Source: Candidatus Accumulibacter conexus
Lineage (GTDB): Bacteria > Pseudomonadota > Gammaproteobacteria > Burkholderiales > Rhodocyclaceae
Length of the DNA stretch: 64,000 bases
Reading direction: 5' to 3'
NCBI GenBank assembly: GCA_017592775.1
Contig: JAGFNJ010000008.1
Coordinates: 48,464 to 112,463, forward strand
Under the pieces are notes generated by a model. That model was not told the DNA's origin. It searched no databases and saw only the letters and a program-made list of their open reading frames with translations. The position numbers were made by a program, and so were the translations under genes. Shown piece after piece: positions 21,137 to 30,014 of the stretch. Within the stretch, counting starts at the first letter, position 1. Every line of letters starts with the position of its first letter.

Positions 21137-21532
21137 ATGACCGCCTACCCAGGTCCAGCCCTGGTGACTCTCGCCACCTCCTTCCTGCTCTTTGCCTGCG
21201 CCGCCTACGTCGGTCGCTGTCGCATCCGCTTCGGCATCAAGGCGCCGGCGGCCAGCGGCCATCCGCAGTTCGATGTCGCCTACCGTATCCAGGCCAACAC
21301 AGTCGAGAACAGCGTTGCCTTCCTGCCGGTGCTGTGGGTGTTTGCCTGCAGCGTCTCGAGTCTCTGGGCGACCGTGCTCGGTGGCGTCTGGCTGCTGGGG
21401 CGGGTCTGGTACGCGCTCGCCTACGCGCGCGATCCGCGGACTCGCGGCGCCGGCTTCCTGGTTTCGATGCTCTGTTTCGGTGCTTTGGGTATCGGCGGTG
21501 CGTGGGGTGTGCTGCGCGGAGTGCTCGGCTGA
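21137..21532 (+). CDS. MAPEG family membrane protein
   Basis: Encodes 131 residues with about four hydrophobic helices (LVTLATSFLLFACAAYVG; VAFLPVLWVFACSV; WATVLGGVWLLGRVWYAL; GFLVSMLCFGALGIGGAWG). The spacing, the central N-x-x-E-N (QANTVENSVAFLPVLW) and RVWYALAYARDPRTRGAGF match the MAPEG family (membrane-associated proteins in eicosanoid and glutathione metabolism). Bacterial members are inner-membrane proteins with presumed glutathione-dependent transferase or peroxidase activity, mostly uncharacterised. The ABC exporter frame follows within 50 bp, so the two may share a transcript. The longer open frame upstream (from 20756) has no ribosome-binding site and was not used. Confidence 0.8.
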   Translation: MTAYPGPALVTLATSFLLFACAAYVGRCRIRFGIKAPAASGHPQFDVAYRIQANTVENSVAFLPVLWVFACSVSSLWATVLGGVWLLGRVWYALAYARDPRTRGAGFLVSMLCFGALGIGGAWGVLRGVLG

Positions 21533-21576
21533 GCGCCGCCGCGCCAGCGGGCGCCGGTGGGCCGGGCGCGCCGCAG

Positions 21577-23349
21577 GTGGCGGCCGCCCGTCGCCTGCAA
21601 CCGCTGCGCGATCTGCTGCCCCATGTCGCCCGCTACCGTCGGCAGGTCGGCCTCGCCCTGTTGTTCCTGCTGCTCGCCGCCGGCGCGACGCTGGCGCTTC
21701 CTTACGCCGTCAAGCTGTTGGTCGACGGTGGCCTGGCGCGGCCGCCCGCGGACGCGCCGGAGGCGCAACTGGCCGCGATTCGCGAGCATTTCCTGCTCCT
21801 CTTCGGCGTCTCGCTGCTCCTTGGTCTGGCCACCGCCGCCCGCTATTACATGGTGAGCTGGATCGGCGAGCGCGTCACCACCGACCTGCGCCAGGCGGTC
21901 TATGCACATGTGCTGGGGCAGAGTCCGCAGTTCTTCGAGACGTTGAAAACCGGCGAAGTCCTCTCGCGCCTGAGTGCCGACACGACGGTCATTCACCATG
22001 CGGTCGGCTCCAGTGTCAGCATGGGGCTGCGCAATCTTCTGCTGCTGCTCGGCGGTCTGGCGATGCTGCTGACGACGACGCCGCGGCTGATGCTGTCGGT
22101 CGCCGGCATCATCGTCCTCGTCGTCCTGCCGGCGGTGCTGATCGCGCGGCGCGTGCGTAAGTTGTCCCGTGCCAGCCAGGATCGGCTGGCCGACACCGGC
22201 GGCATCGCCGGCGAGGTGCTCAACGCGGTGCCGGTGGTGCAGAGCTACGGTCGCGAGGCTGCCGAAGCCGAGCGCTTCGGTCGCGCCAACGAGGAGGCCT
22301 TCGCCGCGTCGATGCGGCGCACCGGTACGCGATCGGCGCTGACCGCCTTCGTCATCATCGGCGTCTTCGCCTCGCTGCTGTACGGCATGTATGGCGGCGT
22401 CCGGGCGGTGCTGGCGGGCGAGATCAGCGCCGGCCAGTTGAGCCAGACGGCGCTCTACGTGATGGTCGTCGCCGGCAGCGTTGCCGTCCTCGCCGAGGTC
22501 TGGGGCGATCTGCTGCGGGCTGCCGGAGCCACCGAGCGCCTGATGGAGCTGCTTGCCGCGCATTCCCCGATTGCCGAGCCGGCGCGGCCGGTCAGCCTGG
22601 CGGAGCCGGCAGGGGGACTGCAGCTGCGCTTCAGCGACGTGCAGTTTGCCTATCCGTCACGGCCGACGGCACGTGTCCTGCACGGGCTCGCGCTCAGCAT
22701 TCCGGCCGGGCAGACGGTGGCCCTGGTCGGTCCGTCGGGAGCCGGCAAGACGACGGTCTTCCAGCTCCTGCAGCGCTTCTACGACGTCGCTGGCGGCGCC
22801 ATCCTGGTCGACGGGGTCGACCTGCGGCGATTGTCGCTTGCCGAGCTGCGCCGGCGGATCGCCGTCGTGCCGCAGGAGGCGGTGATCTTCTCCGGCAGCA
22901 TTGCCGACAACATCGCCTATGGCCGCGCCGGCGCTTCTCCGGACGAGGTCCGGACAGCCGCCGCCGCCGCCTTCGTCGACGACTTCGTCCGTCGCCTGCC
23001 CGACGGCTACGACACCTTCGTCGGCGAACGCGGCCTGCGCCTGTCGGGTGGTCAGCGGCAGCGCATCGCCATCGCGCGGGCGATGCTGAAGAACGCGCCG
23101 CTGCTGTTGCTCGACGAGGCGACCAGCAGCCTCGACGCCGAAAGCGAGCGTGTCGTGCAGGCTGCCCTCGAGGTCGCGATGGCCGGCCGCACGACGATCG
23201 TCATCGCGCATCGCCTGGCGACGGTGCAGCGCGCCGACCGCATCATCGTTCTCGATCATGGCCGGGTGGTCGAGGACGGAACGCACACGGCGCTGGTGGC
23301 GAACGGTGGTCTGTACGCCCGACTGGCGGCGCTGCAGTTTGCTGCCTGA
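21577..23349 (+). CDS. ABC exporter, fused permease and ATPase (MsbA/lipid exporter type)
   Basis: About 590 residues. The N-terminal half is an ABC type-1 exporter membrane domain with six predicted helices (starting RQVGLALLFLLLAAGATLAL). The C-terminal half is the ATPase: Walker A GPSGAGKTT near residue 385, signature LSGGQRQR, Walker B LLLLDEAT and the H-loop AHRLAT. It should work as a homodimer in the inner membrane, exporting a lipid or other hydrophobic substrate; the substrate cannot be read from sequence. The start is uncertain. GTG at 21577 is the first ordinary start after the MAPEG stop, but a CTG at 21529 overlapping that stop is in frame. The preceding MAPEG gene is close enough for co-transcription. 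Confidence 0.85.
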   Translation: MAAARRLQPLRDLLPHVARYRRQVGLALLFLLLAAGATLALPYAVKLLVDGGLARPPADAPEAQLAAIREHFLLLFGVSLLLGLATAARYYMVSWIGERVTTDLRQAVYAHVLGQSPQFFETLKTGEVLSRLSADTTVIHHAVGSSVSMGLRNLLLLLGGLAMLLTTTPRLMLSVAGIIVLVVLPAVLIARRVRKLSRASQDRLADTGGIAGEVLNAVPVVQSYGREAAEAERFGRANEEAFAASMRRTGTRSALTAFVIIGVFASLLYGMYGGVRAVLAGEISAGQLSQTALYVMVVAGSVAVLAEVWGDLLRAAGATERLMELLAAHSPIAEPARPVSLAEPAGGLQLRFSDVQFAYPSRPTARVLHGLALSIPAGQTVALVGPSGAGKTTVFQLLQRFYDVAGGAILVDGVDLRRLSLAELRRRIAVVPQEAVIFSGSIADNIAYGRAGASPDEVRTAAAAAFVDDFVRRLPDGYDTFVGERGLRLSGGQRQRIAIARAMLKNAPLLLLDEATSSLDAESERVVQAALEVAMAGRTTIVIAHRLATVQRADRIIVLDHGRVVEDGTHTALVANGGLYARLAALQFAA

Positions 23350-23562
23350 GGGGCAGCGCCGCAGCCGGATCATTCACCGCCGCTGCCCGGCAGACTGCCT
23401 CGGTGGCGCGCCGCAGCGATGGGCTTGCAGGGGTAGGGTGCTGCCGGACGATCGGCGGCTCCATGGAGACTTAAGCCCGCCTTCAGGCACCGGGTTCAGG
23501 ATGACGCCGTCGCAGGCGGGAGAAGCCGAGCTTTCCCCCCAGGTTCCTGCTTGTCGAGGAGA

Positions 23563-24465
23563 ATGTTTTTGACCGCGAGTGGATTGACAGCCGTAGCGAT
23601 GGCTCGCCGGCGACGCTTGCTGCTCACAGCCGGCGCCGCGGTGCTGGCGGGTGGACTGCTGTTCCTCGTCTGGCAACGCTTTTACCCGGTGACGGCCGCC
23701 GCGGGTTGGGCGTATCGGGTCCATCTCGACAATCTGCCACAGGTCAGCGCCCTGGCCATCGACCGCGAAGGGTCACTGTACTGGACCAGGGAACTCGGCA
23801 ACGGTCGCGGATCGCTGTTCCGGCGCAGCACCGACGGCAGCGTCACCGAGGTGCTGGCGGGCCTGTCGAAACCAGACGGGCTGCTCTCGTTCCGCGGTGG
23901 CCTGGTGGTCAGCCAGGAGGGCGGCAAGCAAGGCGTTCTCTGGCTGCACGACGGGCAGGGCGAAACCCTGCTGACCGGGCGCAATGTCGAAGGTCTGGCC
24001 AGCGACGGTCGCTTGCTCTACGCGATCGAGGATCAGGCGGTGGACGGCCGCCTGCTGCGCCTTGACGCCGTCAGCGGGGCGCTGAGCGTCCTGCGCAGCG
24101 GTCTGCGCGAGGCCGAGGGGGTGGCGATCTGCGGCAACGGCGACCTCTTCTACACGCTGAAGGGGAAGGCAACGGGAAAGGGCAGCGTCCGGCGCTGGCT
24201 GGCCGATGGCAGCGATCCGGTAGTGCTCGGCGACCTGAACGCACCGGGCTTCCTGATGTGCAACGAGGATGGGCTGTGGATCAGTGAGGATGAAACGCAT
24301 CGCGCGCGTCTGCTGTTGCTCGACTTCGCCGGGCGTCTGCATGTCATCCTGAGCGGTCTGCGCTCGGCACAGACCGTTCTGGCGCTGGCGCCGGGGCGTT
24401 ATCTGGTCGCCGAACAGGGCCGTGGCCGCGTGCTGCTGCTCGAACGTCTGCCGGCGCAGCAGTGA
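23563..24465 (+). CDS. Membrane-anchored SMP-30/NHL-like beta-propeller protein
   Basis: About 300 residues. After an arginine-rich N-terminus (ARRRRLLLTAG) comes one hydrophobic segment (AAVLAGGLLFLVW), so the protein is probably anchored with its bulk in the periplasm. The rest is made of repeated short beta units (VSALAIDREGSLYWTREL, KPDGLLSFRGGLVVSQE, NVEGLASDGRLLYAIED, EAEGVAICGNGDLFYT), as in six-bladed SMP-30/gluconolactonase or NHL-type propellers. A GAGGAGA motif lies at 23555-23561, immediately next to the ATG at 23563. A TTG at 23569 would have better spacing, and an ATG at 23599 is also possible. Function is unknown; it may bind a ligand or protein in the periplasm. Confidence 0.65.
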   Translation: MFLTASGLTAVAMARRRRLLLTAGAAVLAGGLLFLVWQRFYPVTAAAGWAYRVHLDNLPQVSALAIDREGSLYWTRELGNGRGSLFRRSTDGSVTEVLAGLSKPDGLLSFRGGLVVSQEGGKQGVLWLHDGQGETLLTGRNVEGLASDGRLLYAIEDQAVDGRLLRLDAVSGALSVLRSGLREAEGVAICGNGDLFYTLKGKATGKGSVRRWLADGSDPVVLGDLNAPGFLMCNEDGLWISEDETHRARLLLLDFAGRLHVILSGLRSAQTVLALAPGRYLVAEQGRGRVLLLERLPAQQ

Positions 24466-24521
24466 GGAGGCATGGCCGCGACGGCGCCGCCGCCGCCGTG
24501 TCGCGCTCACCGGCGGCGCAG

Positions 24522-25949
24522 TCAGGCAGTCATCACTTCGCCGAGACGGCGAACGGCGTCGTCGATCTCCGGCGTGTGCGGGTTGCCGCAGTTCAGGCGC
24601 AGGCAGTTGCGGTACATGCCGCTGGCGGAAAAGAGTTCGCCTGGCACGTAGGCGACGCCGGCGGCGATCGCCCGCTCGAAGCGTTCGCTGGCATCGATTT
24701 CCGCCGGCAGTTCGACCCACAGCACGAAGCCGCCCTGTGGCTCGGTGATCCGGGTCTCTGCCGGGAAGTGTCTGGCCACTGCCGCGCGCATGGCATCGAC
24801 CTGCCGCTGGTAGGCGCGTCGCAGCGTGCGCAGGTGACGCTCGCAGGCACCTGACGCGAGGTACTCGGCGAGTACCAGTTGCGTCACCGGATTCGTCGCA
24901 CCGCTGCCGATCGTCTTCTGCAGGGCGATCTGCGACCGGTAGCGCCCACCGGCGACGAAGCCGATCCGCAGGGCCGGCGAGAGACACTTCGAGAAGGACG
25001 AACAGAGCATCACGTGGCCGCTCTCGTCGAAGGCCTTGAGCGGCCGCGGGCGTTCGTTGCCGAAATGGAGGTCGCCGTAGATGTCGTCCTCGATCACCGC
25101 GAGGCCGCGTTCGCTGGCTAGTCGGGCCAGTCGTCGCTTGTTCTCGTCCGGCATGATGCTGCCGAGCGGATTGCTGGCGTTCGCAACCACCAGGCAGGCG
25201 GCGACCCGGCCGGCGCGCGTCGCCAGGTCGAGGGCCTCGATCGACAGCCCGCGGCCGGGGTCGGTCGGAATCTCGAGCGCCTTCAGGCCGAGCGTTTCGA
25301 GGAGTTGCAGCATCAGATAGTAGGCCGGTGATTCGACGGCCACCGTGTCGCCGGGACTGGTCACCGCCCGCAGGCACAGCGCGAGCGCCTCGGTGCAGGA
25401 ATTGGTGATGACGAACTCGCGGGCGGCCAGCGGCCCCGCCCAGCCCACCGAGCGCAGCAGCAACTGGCGCACGAGAGCCGGCTCGTCCATGTTGATGTGG
25501 CTGCCGCCGGCGAGCAGCCGGGGATGGCGCCGGACGACGCCGGCGTAGAGTCGCTGCAGCGACGCCAGCGGCAGCAGGCCCGAAGCCGGCAGCGCCGCTG
25601 CGAGCGGTGCCACGCCAGGGGCCACTCCCGCCTGCAGGACGCGCATCAGGCGCTGGCTGACATCGACCACCACCGGCGTCTCCGGCGTCGAGCGGCTGTC
25701 CGGCTGCGCGCGCCGGACACCGGCATGGCGGACGAAGTAGCCCGATTGCGGCCGCGCCTCGACGAGGCCGCGATCCTCGAGCTGGTGCAGCGCCTGCAGC
25801 ACGGTCGACACCGACAGGCGGCGCTCGCGCGACAGCCGCCGCACCGACGGCAGTCGCTCGCCGGGCCGCAGGTTGCCGGCGGCGATGATGCCGCGCAGAT
25901 CCTCGGCCAGTTTCTCGTAGCGCAGCGGTTCGGTTTCCATTCTCGTCAC
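24522..25949 (-). CDS. MocR/PdxR-type transcriptional regulator (GntR HTH plus aminotransferase-like domain)
   Basis: 475 residues. Residues about 10-75 form a GntR-type winged helix (YEKLAEDLRGIIAAGNLRPGERLPSVRRLSRER). Residues about 110-470 form a fold-type I aminotransferase domain with NASNPLG, EDDIYGDLHF and the PLP-binding lysine in SSFSKCLSP (about K321). MocR proteins use PLP or an amino-compound adduct as a sensor and bind DNA to activate or repress a nearby, often divergent, gene. Here the divergent neighbour is a DUF2917 gene, the likely target besides itself. An ATG three codons in (25940) is an alternative start. Confidence 0.9.
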   Translation of the reverse strand: MTRMETEPLRYEKLAEDLRGIIAAGNLRPGERLPSVRRLSRERRLSVSTVLQALHQLEDRGLVEARPQSGYFVRHAGVRRAQPDSRSTPETPVVVDVSQRLMRVLQAGVAPGVAPLAAALPASGLLPLASLQRLYAGVVRRHPRLLAGGSHINMDEPALVRQLLLRSVGWAGPLAAREFVITNSCTEALALCLRAVTSPGDTVAVESPAYYLMLQLLETLGLKALEIPTDPGRGLSIEALDLATRAGRVAACLVVANASNPLGSIMPDENKRRLARLASERGLAVIEDDIYGDLHFGNERPRPLKAFDESGHVMLCSSFSKCLSPALRIGFVAGGRYRSQIALQKTIGSGATNPVTQLVLAEYLASGACERHLRTLRRAYQRQVDAMRAAVARHFPAETRITEPQGGFVLWVELPAEIDASERFERAIAAGVAYVPGELFSASGMYRNCLRLNCGNPHTPEIDDAVRRLGEVMTA

Positions 25950-25951
25950 CA

Positions 25952-26035
25952 GTACAGTTGTCCGCGATCACGACAGGCACAGTTGAAAAATAGACAAACT
26001 GTGTCGCTAACAATTCATCCGATTTGTCACTGTAC
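25952..26035. promoter_or_regulatory. Candidate operator cluster in the MocR/DUF2917 divergent region
   Basis: This AT-richer spacer has four related elements: GTACAGTTGTC (25952-25962), GACAGGCACAGTTG (25972-25985), GACAAACTGTGTC (25993-26005) and GTCACTGTAC (26026-26035). The outer two are inverted relative to each other. Repeated ACAGTTGTC-like half-sites between a MocR gene and its divergent neighbour fit binding sites for that regulator; this is inference without footprint data. Confidence 0.45.
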
Positions 26036-26232
26036 CACGTTCGGGGATCACCATACACTGCTGTTGTCCGATCGTCATCCGGGGTACCGCCCAACGGCGG
26101 CCCATAGCGTGAAGAGCAGACTCGGTCGACGGGCAGCCGCTGACCGGTGCGCGCGGTTGCCAGCGGGTCGGCGGAGCAAGCGGTCGTGCCGGCAGGCGAT
26201 ACGACCTTCAACGCAACACAAGGAGACATGCC

Positions 26233-26589
26233 ATGAACCTCGATCCGTGCAACAGTCAGCTCTGCCTCTCTGACAACAGACCACTGCGGCTGCTCTCGGC
26301 GCGCGGCGTTCGCATCACCTGCACCGCCGGTGTCGCCTGGTTGACGGTCGCTGGCGAAGCGGGCGACATCCTGCTCACGACGGGCGAGAGCCACCGGGTG
26401 CGCAACAACGGCCTGGCCCTGCTCGAGGCCATCGGCACGGCACGCGTCCAGCTGCAGCCGCCGGCCCGCTACTGGCCGACGCTGTTGCAGGCTCTGCGCG
26501 GCGGCGGGCGCCACCGATCGCTCGCGCTGCTGCCCCGCGCCTGGCGTCCGCTCCTGGTGTGGTGCGGGCGCTCAGCCAGCGCCGGCTGA
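26233..26589 (+). CDS. DUF2917 domain protein
   Basis: 118 residues, preceded by AAGGAGA at a good distance from the ATG. The core (LRLLSARGVRITCTAGVAWLTVAGEAGDILLTTGESHRV...GLALLEAIGTARVQL) matches the small cupin-like DUF2917 family: a GxxWLT strand followed by GDxLLxxGES. Members are common in betaproteobacteria but have no established function. The divergent MocR regulator and shared spacer suggest it is controlled by that regulator. The C-terminal 30 residues are basic and tryptophan-containing and look unlike the core. Confidence 0.75.
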   Translation: MNLDPCNSQLCLSDNRPLRLLSARGVRITCTAGVAWLTVAGEAGDILLTTGESHRVRNNGLALLEAIGTARVQLQPPARYWPTLLQALRGGGRHRSLALLPRAWRPLLVWCGRSASAG

Positions 26590-26591
26590 TC

Positions 26592-26621
26592 TTGAGTGCC
26601 GGTGGGTTTGTCGTTCATAAT
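26592..26621 (+). promoter_or_regulatory. Predicted sigma-70 promoter for the AbiEi-like gene
   Basis: TTGAGT (26592-26597), an 18-bp spacer and CATAAT (26616-26621). Transcription would start near 26628, giving a leader of about 28 bases to the ATG at 26656. Confidence 0.5.
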
Positions 26622-26655
26622 TTGCCCCTGTTCATTCAGTATGAGGCGGGGCGCG

Positions 26656-27708
26656 ATGAAGACAGCAGAAGCAGGCGTCGTTCTCGAACGGACCGTGCAG
26701 GCGTTGCGGGCGCACAGCCTGGCGGTGTCCGTGCAGGCCGACGTTCCGGGCTGGCCGGAGGAGAAGGCTGCAGCCTGGCTGCGCGTTGCCACGGGGCGGG
26801 GCAGCGGCAACTATTCGGTCGTCGTCAAGAGACGCCTGACGCAGGGCAGTCTGGGCGCGGTGCTGGCGCAACTGCGGCAACCGGTCGATGCCGGCCAGCC
26901 ACCGGTGCTGCTGATCACCGACCATGTCAGCCCGCCGCTGGCGGATCGCCTGCAGGCGAGCCAGCAGCAGTTTGCCGATGCGGCGGGCAATGCCTACCTG
27001 GAGACTGCCGCATTCCTTGTCCTGGTGAAGGGCCGCAAACCAGATGCGAAGCAGATCGCCCTGCGCGCGAGCCGGGGCTTCAGCAACAGCCGGCTGAAGG
27101 TGCTGTTCGCCCTGATCTGCGACCCCGAACTGGCCGCTGCGCCGTACCGGGTGATCGCTGCGGCGGCCAACGTCGCGCTCGGATCCTTGCCAGCGGTTGT
27201 TGCCGAGCTGCAACGGGACGAGTCGCTGCTGGTACAGCATCGACAGCGACGCCTGAACGCCAGCAAGCGCCTGCTCGACGAATGGGCGCAGGCCTACGCC
27301 ATCGGTCTGCGCGGGCGGACCTTGAGCGGTCGCCATGTGGCCGGGAACTTTGCCGGCTGGCCGGACTGGCACCTGCATGCGGCACATGCGCGTTGGGGCG
27401 GAGAGCCGGCGGCGAAACTGCTCGGTTGCGACCTGCAGCCGGGGGTCCTGACCCTTTACGGCGACAGGCTGCCGGCGCGTCTGGTCGCCGACGGGCATCT
27501 TACCCTCGCCGGTCCGGCGGACTACCAGGGCCTCGTCGAGCTGCGCAAGCCGTTCTGGGGCGAAGCACTGGCCGCGACCGCGGGGCCGCAGACGGTGGCA
27601 CCGGCACTGATCTACGCTGACCTGCTGGCGACCGGCAACGTGCGTTGCTGCGCTGCGGCACAGGCGATCTACGAGAGCTTCCTGGCGCGCGCCTTCCCGT
27701 CCCGCTGA
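26656..27708 (+). CDS. AbiEi-like (type IV antitoxin family) protein without partner
   Basis: About 350 residues. The C-terminal part resembles the AbiEi-type 'type IV toxin-antitoxin antitoxin' family: LLDEWAQAYAIGLRGRTLSGRHVAGNFAGWPDW, HARWGGEPAAKLL, LPARLVADGHL and an ending PALIYADLLATGNVRCCAAAQAIYESFL, where the family typically has YADLLATGDxR...A..IY. The middle could hold a helix-turn-helix (APYRVIAAAANVALGSLPAVVAELQRDESLLV). In type IV systems AbiEi counteracts the nucleotidyltransferase toxin AbiEii, but no nucleotidyltransferase gene is adjacent. It could be an orphan antitoxin or a transcription regulator. The start was chosen from the promoter position; ATG 26641 is also in frame. 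The 3' end overlaps the convergent EamA gene by 40 bp. Confidence 0.6.
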   Translation: MKTAEAGVVLERTVQALRAHSLAVSVQADVPGWPEEKAAAWLRVATGRGSGNYSVVVKRRLTQGSLGAVLAQLRQPVDAGQPPVLLITDHVSPPLADRLQASQQQFADAAGNAYLETAAFLVLVKGRKPDAKQIALRASRGFSNSRLKVLFALICDPELAAAPYRVIAAAANVALGSLPAVVAELQRDESLLVQHRQRRLNASKRLLDEWAQAYAIGLRGRTLSGRHVAGNFAGWPDWHLHAAHARWGGEPAAKLLGCDLQPGVLTLYGDRLPARLVADGHLTLAGPADYQGLVELRKPFWGEALAATAGPQTVAPALIYADLLATGNVRCCAAAQAIYESFLARAFPSR

Positions 27709-28610
27709 GCGCTTTGGCGCGGATCGCGTGCCGCCGCCGGCGCAGCCTGGGGCAAGGTCGGCCGGATGGGAGCGGGCGGCGCAAGGTGTGTCGCGGCGAC
27801 GCCCGACAGGACGATCAGCCCGATCGCCAGCCAGGACCAGCGGTCGAGGGTTTCATGCCAGAGGACGATGCCGAAGAGGCTGGCGAAGATGACCGTACTG
27901 TAGGCCAGGACTGCCGTCAGCAGGGTGCGGCTGGCGGCATAGGCGCGTGTCATGGCCAGTTGGGCGGCGGTGGCGAAGGCGGCCACTCCGAACAGCAGGC
28001 TGCCGCTGCGCAGGTCGACCGGATGCAGCTCGGACCATGCCAGCCCGCAGGTGGCGCCGACCGACGATACGAGCGAGAAGTAGAAGACGGTCCGACTCGC
28101 GGGCTCGCCGCGTTGACCGAGTTCGCGGACACTGAAATAGGCCATCCCTGCGAGTGCCCCGGAAGCCAGCCCGAGGAGACCGCCAAGCAGTTGGTCGGCG
28201 CTCCAGCTCGGCCGCAGCAGCAGGCAGACACCGGCGAGGCCGAGCGCCAGTGCGCCGAAGACGCCGACAGTCGGTCGCTGGCCGGCGACCGCCAGATAAA
28301 GCGCCAGGAAGATGGCAGAGCTGTAATTGAGGGTGACGGCAGTGGCCAGCGGCAGCAAGGTGATCGCCCAGAAGTAGGCGAGCAGTGCCGCGAAGCCGAC
28401 CGCTCCGCGGCTGATCTGCCACCGCCAGTGCGGCGTCCGCAGCGGCACCCGGCGCAGCCGGACCAGCACGAACATGACGAGCAGCGACAGCACGCTGCGG
28501 TAGAAGACGATCTCCTCTGCCGAGTGGCTCGCCGCCGCCAGTTTGACGCAGACCCCCATGCAGGCGAAGAGGAGGCTGGCGACGACCATCCAGAGCGATT
28601 GCATCGGCAT
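27669..28610 (-). CDS. EamA/DMT family transporter
   Basis: 313 residues with ten predicted hydrophobic helices in two EamA repeats (SLWMVVASLLFACMGVCVKLAA at the start; GLLGLASGALAGMAYFSV opening the second). Typical motifs include ITLLPLATAVTLNYSSAIFLAL in repeat 1 and TLLTAVLAYSTVIFASLFGIVLWHETLDRWSWLAIGLIVLSG in repeat 2. It is an inner-membrane drug/metabolite-type exporter; the substrate is not predictable. The last 30 residues are a basic, proline/alanine-rich cytoplasmic tail. The stop lies inside the convergent AbiEi-like gene. Confidence 0.9.
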   Translation of the reverse strand: MPMQSLWMVVASLLFACMGVCVKLAAASHSAEEIVFYRSVLSLLVMFVLVRLRRVPLRTPHWRWQISRGAVGFAALLAYFWAITLLPLATAVTLNYSSAIFLALYLAVAGQRPTVGVFGALALGLAGVCLLLRPSWSADQLLGGLLGLASGALAGMAYFSVRELGQRGEPASRTVFYFSLVSSVGATCGLAWSELHPVDLRSGSLLFGVAAFATAAQLAMTRAYAASRTLLTAVLAYSTVIFASLFGIVLWHETLDRWSWLAIGLIVLSGVAATHLAPPAPIRPTLPQAAPAAARDPRQSAQRDGKARARKLS

Positions 28611-28857
28611 GTCCGGGCGCGAACGGAGGGCTGGATTCTACTGCCAAAGCGTGATCGTCGTCAGTCGCGTGCCGGCGGCTGGGCCCTCTGACTTGACGGT
28701 CTGCGGCAGGGCCTGGCGATGGCACCGGCGGGCGGGCCGTCGCCAGGCGGCAGCGGCGAAGCTCCGTGCCGCGTGTGCCGGCGTTGCCGCGGTACCGGCG
28801 GACGGGAAATACCGGTAAAGTGGGCGTTTTCGCGGCGAAGGGGGGACGGTGCGGGCG

Positions 28858-30006
28858 ATGGAGAAGAACGCGGGGATGCATCGGGGGCAGGGTGGTGGGC
28901 GTCGGGCAACGGCGCTTTTCGCTGTGCTGGCGCTGCTGCTGACTGGTTGTGCGCCGCCACCCGAACCGGTCAGCATCGGCTTCATCGGTGGCAGCTCCGG
29001 GCGCGTGGCCGATCTCGGCATTGCCGGTCGCGACGGGGTGCAGCTAGCCGTGGATCTGCGCAACCAGGCGGGTGGCGTCGGCGGGCGGGCGGTGCGGCTG
29101 CTGATCCGGGACGACGAGCAGAATCCCGAGGCGGCGGCACGTGCCCTGCGCGAGCTGATCGACCAGGGCGTCGTCGCGGTCGTCGGGCCGATGACCAGTG
29201 CGATGGCCATGGCGACGGTGCCGATCGCCAACGAGGCGAAGGTGCTCATGATCAGCCCGACCGTCTCGACCGAAGACCTCAGCGGTCTTGACGACTACTT
29301 CTTCCGCGTCGGTTCGTCGAACCATGCCAACGCCACCCAGGTCGCGCGCCATCATCTGCAGCGCAAGCCGGGTCAGCGGCGCCTGGCGGTGGCCTACGAC
29401 CTCGGCAACCGGGCTTACAGCGAGACTTGGCTTGGCGGCTTCCGGACCACCTTCGAGGGTGGTGGCGGGCAGTTGCTGAAGACGATCGCTTTCGAGTCAG
29501 GCGGCGAGAAGTCGCTGCGGCAGCTCGCCGAGGAGCTGTTGAGCAGCGGCGCCGACGGCATCCTGATCGTCGCCAACTCGGTCGACACCGCCCTTCTGTG
29601 CCAGCAGATCCGCAAGTTGGGCAGTGGCCTGCCGATCCTTGCCGCCGAATGGGCTGCCACCGAGCGCCTGCTGGAACTTGGCGGCAAGGCGGTCGAGGGG
29701 CTGATGGTCGGACAGAACTTCAACCGCGGCAGCGAGGAGCCGCGCTACCTGGCTTTTCGTGAGGCCTACAGCGAACGTTTCCACCGCGAGCCCGGCTTCG
29801 GCGGTGCGCTCGCCTTCGACGCCGCCAACGTGCTGTTCGAGGTGCTGGCACGACGCCAGGGCGAGCAGAGCGTCAAGGAGACCCTGTTGCGCATCCGCCG
29901 CTTTGACGGTCTGCAGGCGCCGATCGTTTTCGACGATTTCGGCGATGTACAGTTGGGCGTTTTCATGACCGTGGTGCGCGACGGGCGCCTGGTGGCCGTG
30001 GAGTAG
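28858..30006 (+). CDS. LivK-like substrate-binding lipoprotein (branched-chain amino acid type)
   Basis: About 382 residues. A signal sequence ends in the lipobox LLTGC, so the protein should be lipid-anchored. The mature part is a type I periplasmic binding fold: VSIGFIGGSSGRVADLGIAGRDGVQLAVDLRNQ, VVAVVGPMTSAMAMATVPIANEAKVLMISPTVS, LAVAYDLGNRAYSETWLGGFR. No ABC permease or ATPase follows. Instead the stop is 8 bp before a large sensor kinase, so it probably serves as a ligand receptor for that kinase rather than for uptake. GTG 28849 or ATG 28876 are alternative starts. Confidence 0.8.
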   Translation: MEKNAGMHRGQGGGRRATALFAVLALLLTGCAPPPEPVSIGFIGGSSGRVADLGIAGRDGVQLAVDLRNQAGGVGGRAVRLLIRDDEQNPEAAARALRELIDQGVVAVVGPMTSAMAMATVPIANEAKVLMISPTVSTEDLSGLDDYFFRVGSSNHANATQVARHHLQRKPGQRRLAVAYDLGNRAYSETWLGGFRTTFEGGGGQLLKTIAFESGGEKSLRQLAEELLSSGADGILIVANSVDTALLCQQIRKLGSGLPILAAEWAATERLLELGGKAVEGLMVGQNFNRGSEEPRYLAFREAYSERFHREPGFGGALAFDAANVLFEVLARRQGEQSVKETLLRIRRFDGLQAPIVFDDFGDVQLGVFMTVVRDGRLVAVE

Positions 30007-30014
30007 GAGCAGGC

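Noticed and set aside
23773-26514. Long reverse frame of about 900 codons covering the propeller and MocR genes
   Set aside because: It overlaps the clear MocR frame in another phase and encodes low-complexity arginine/alanine-rich sequence.
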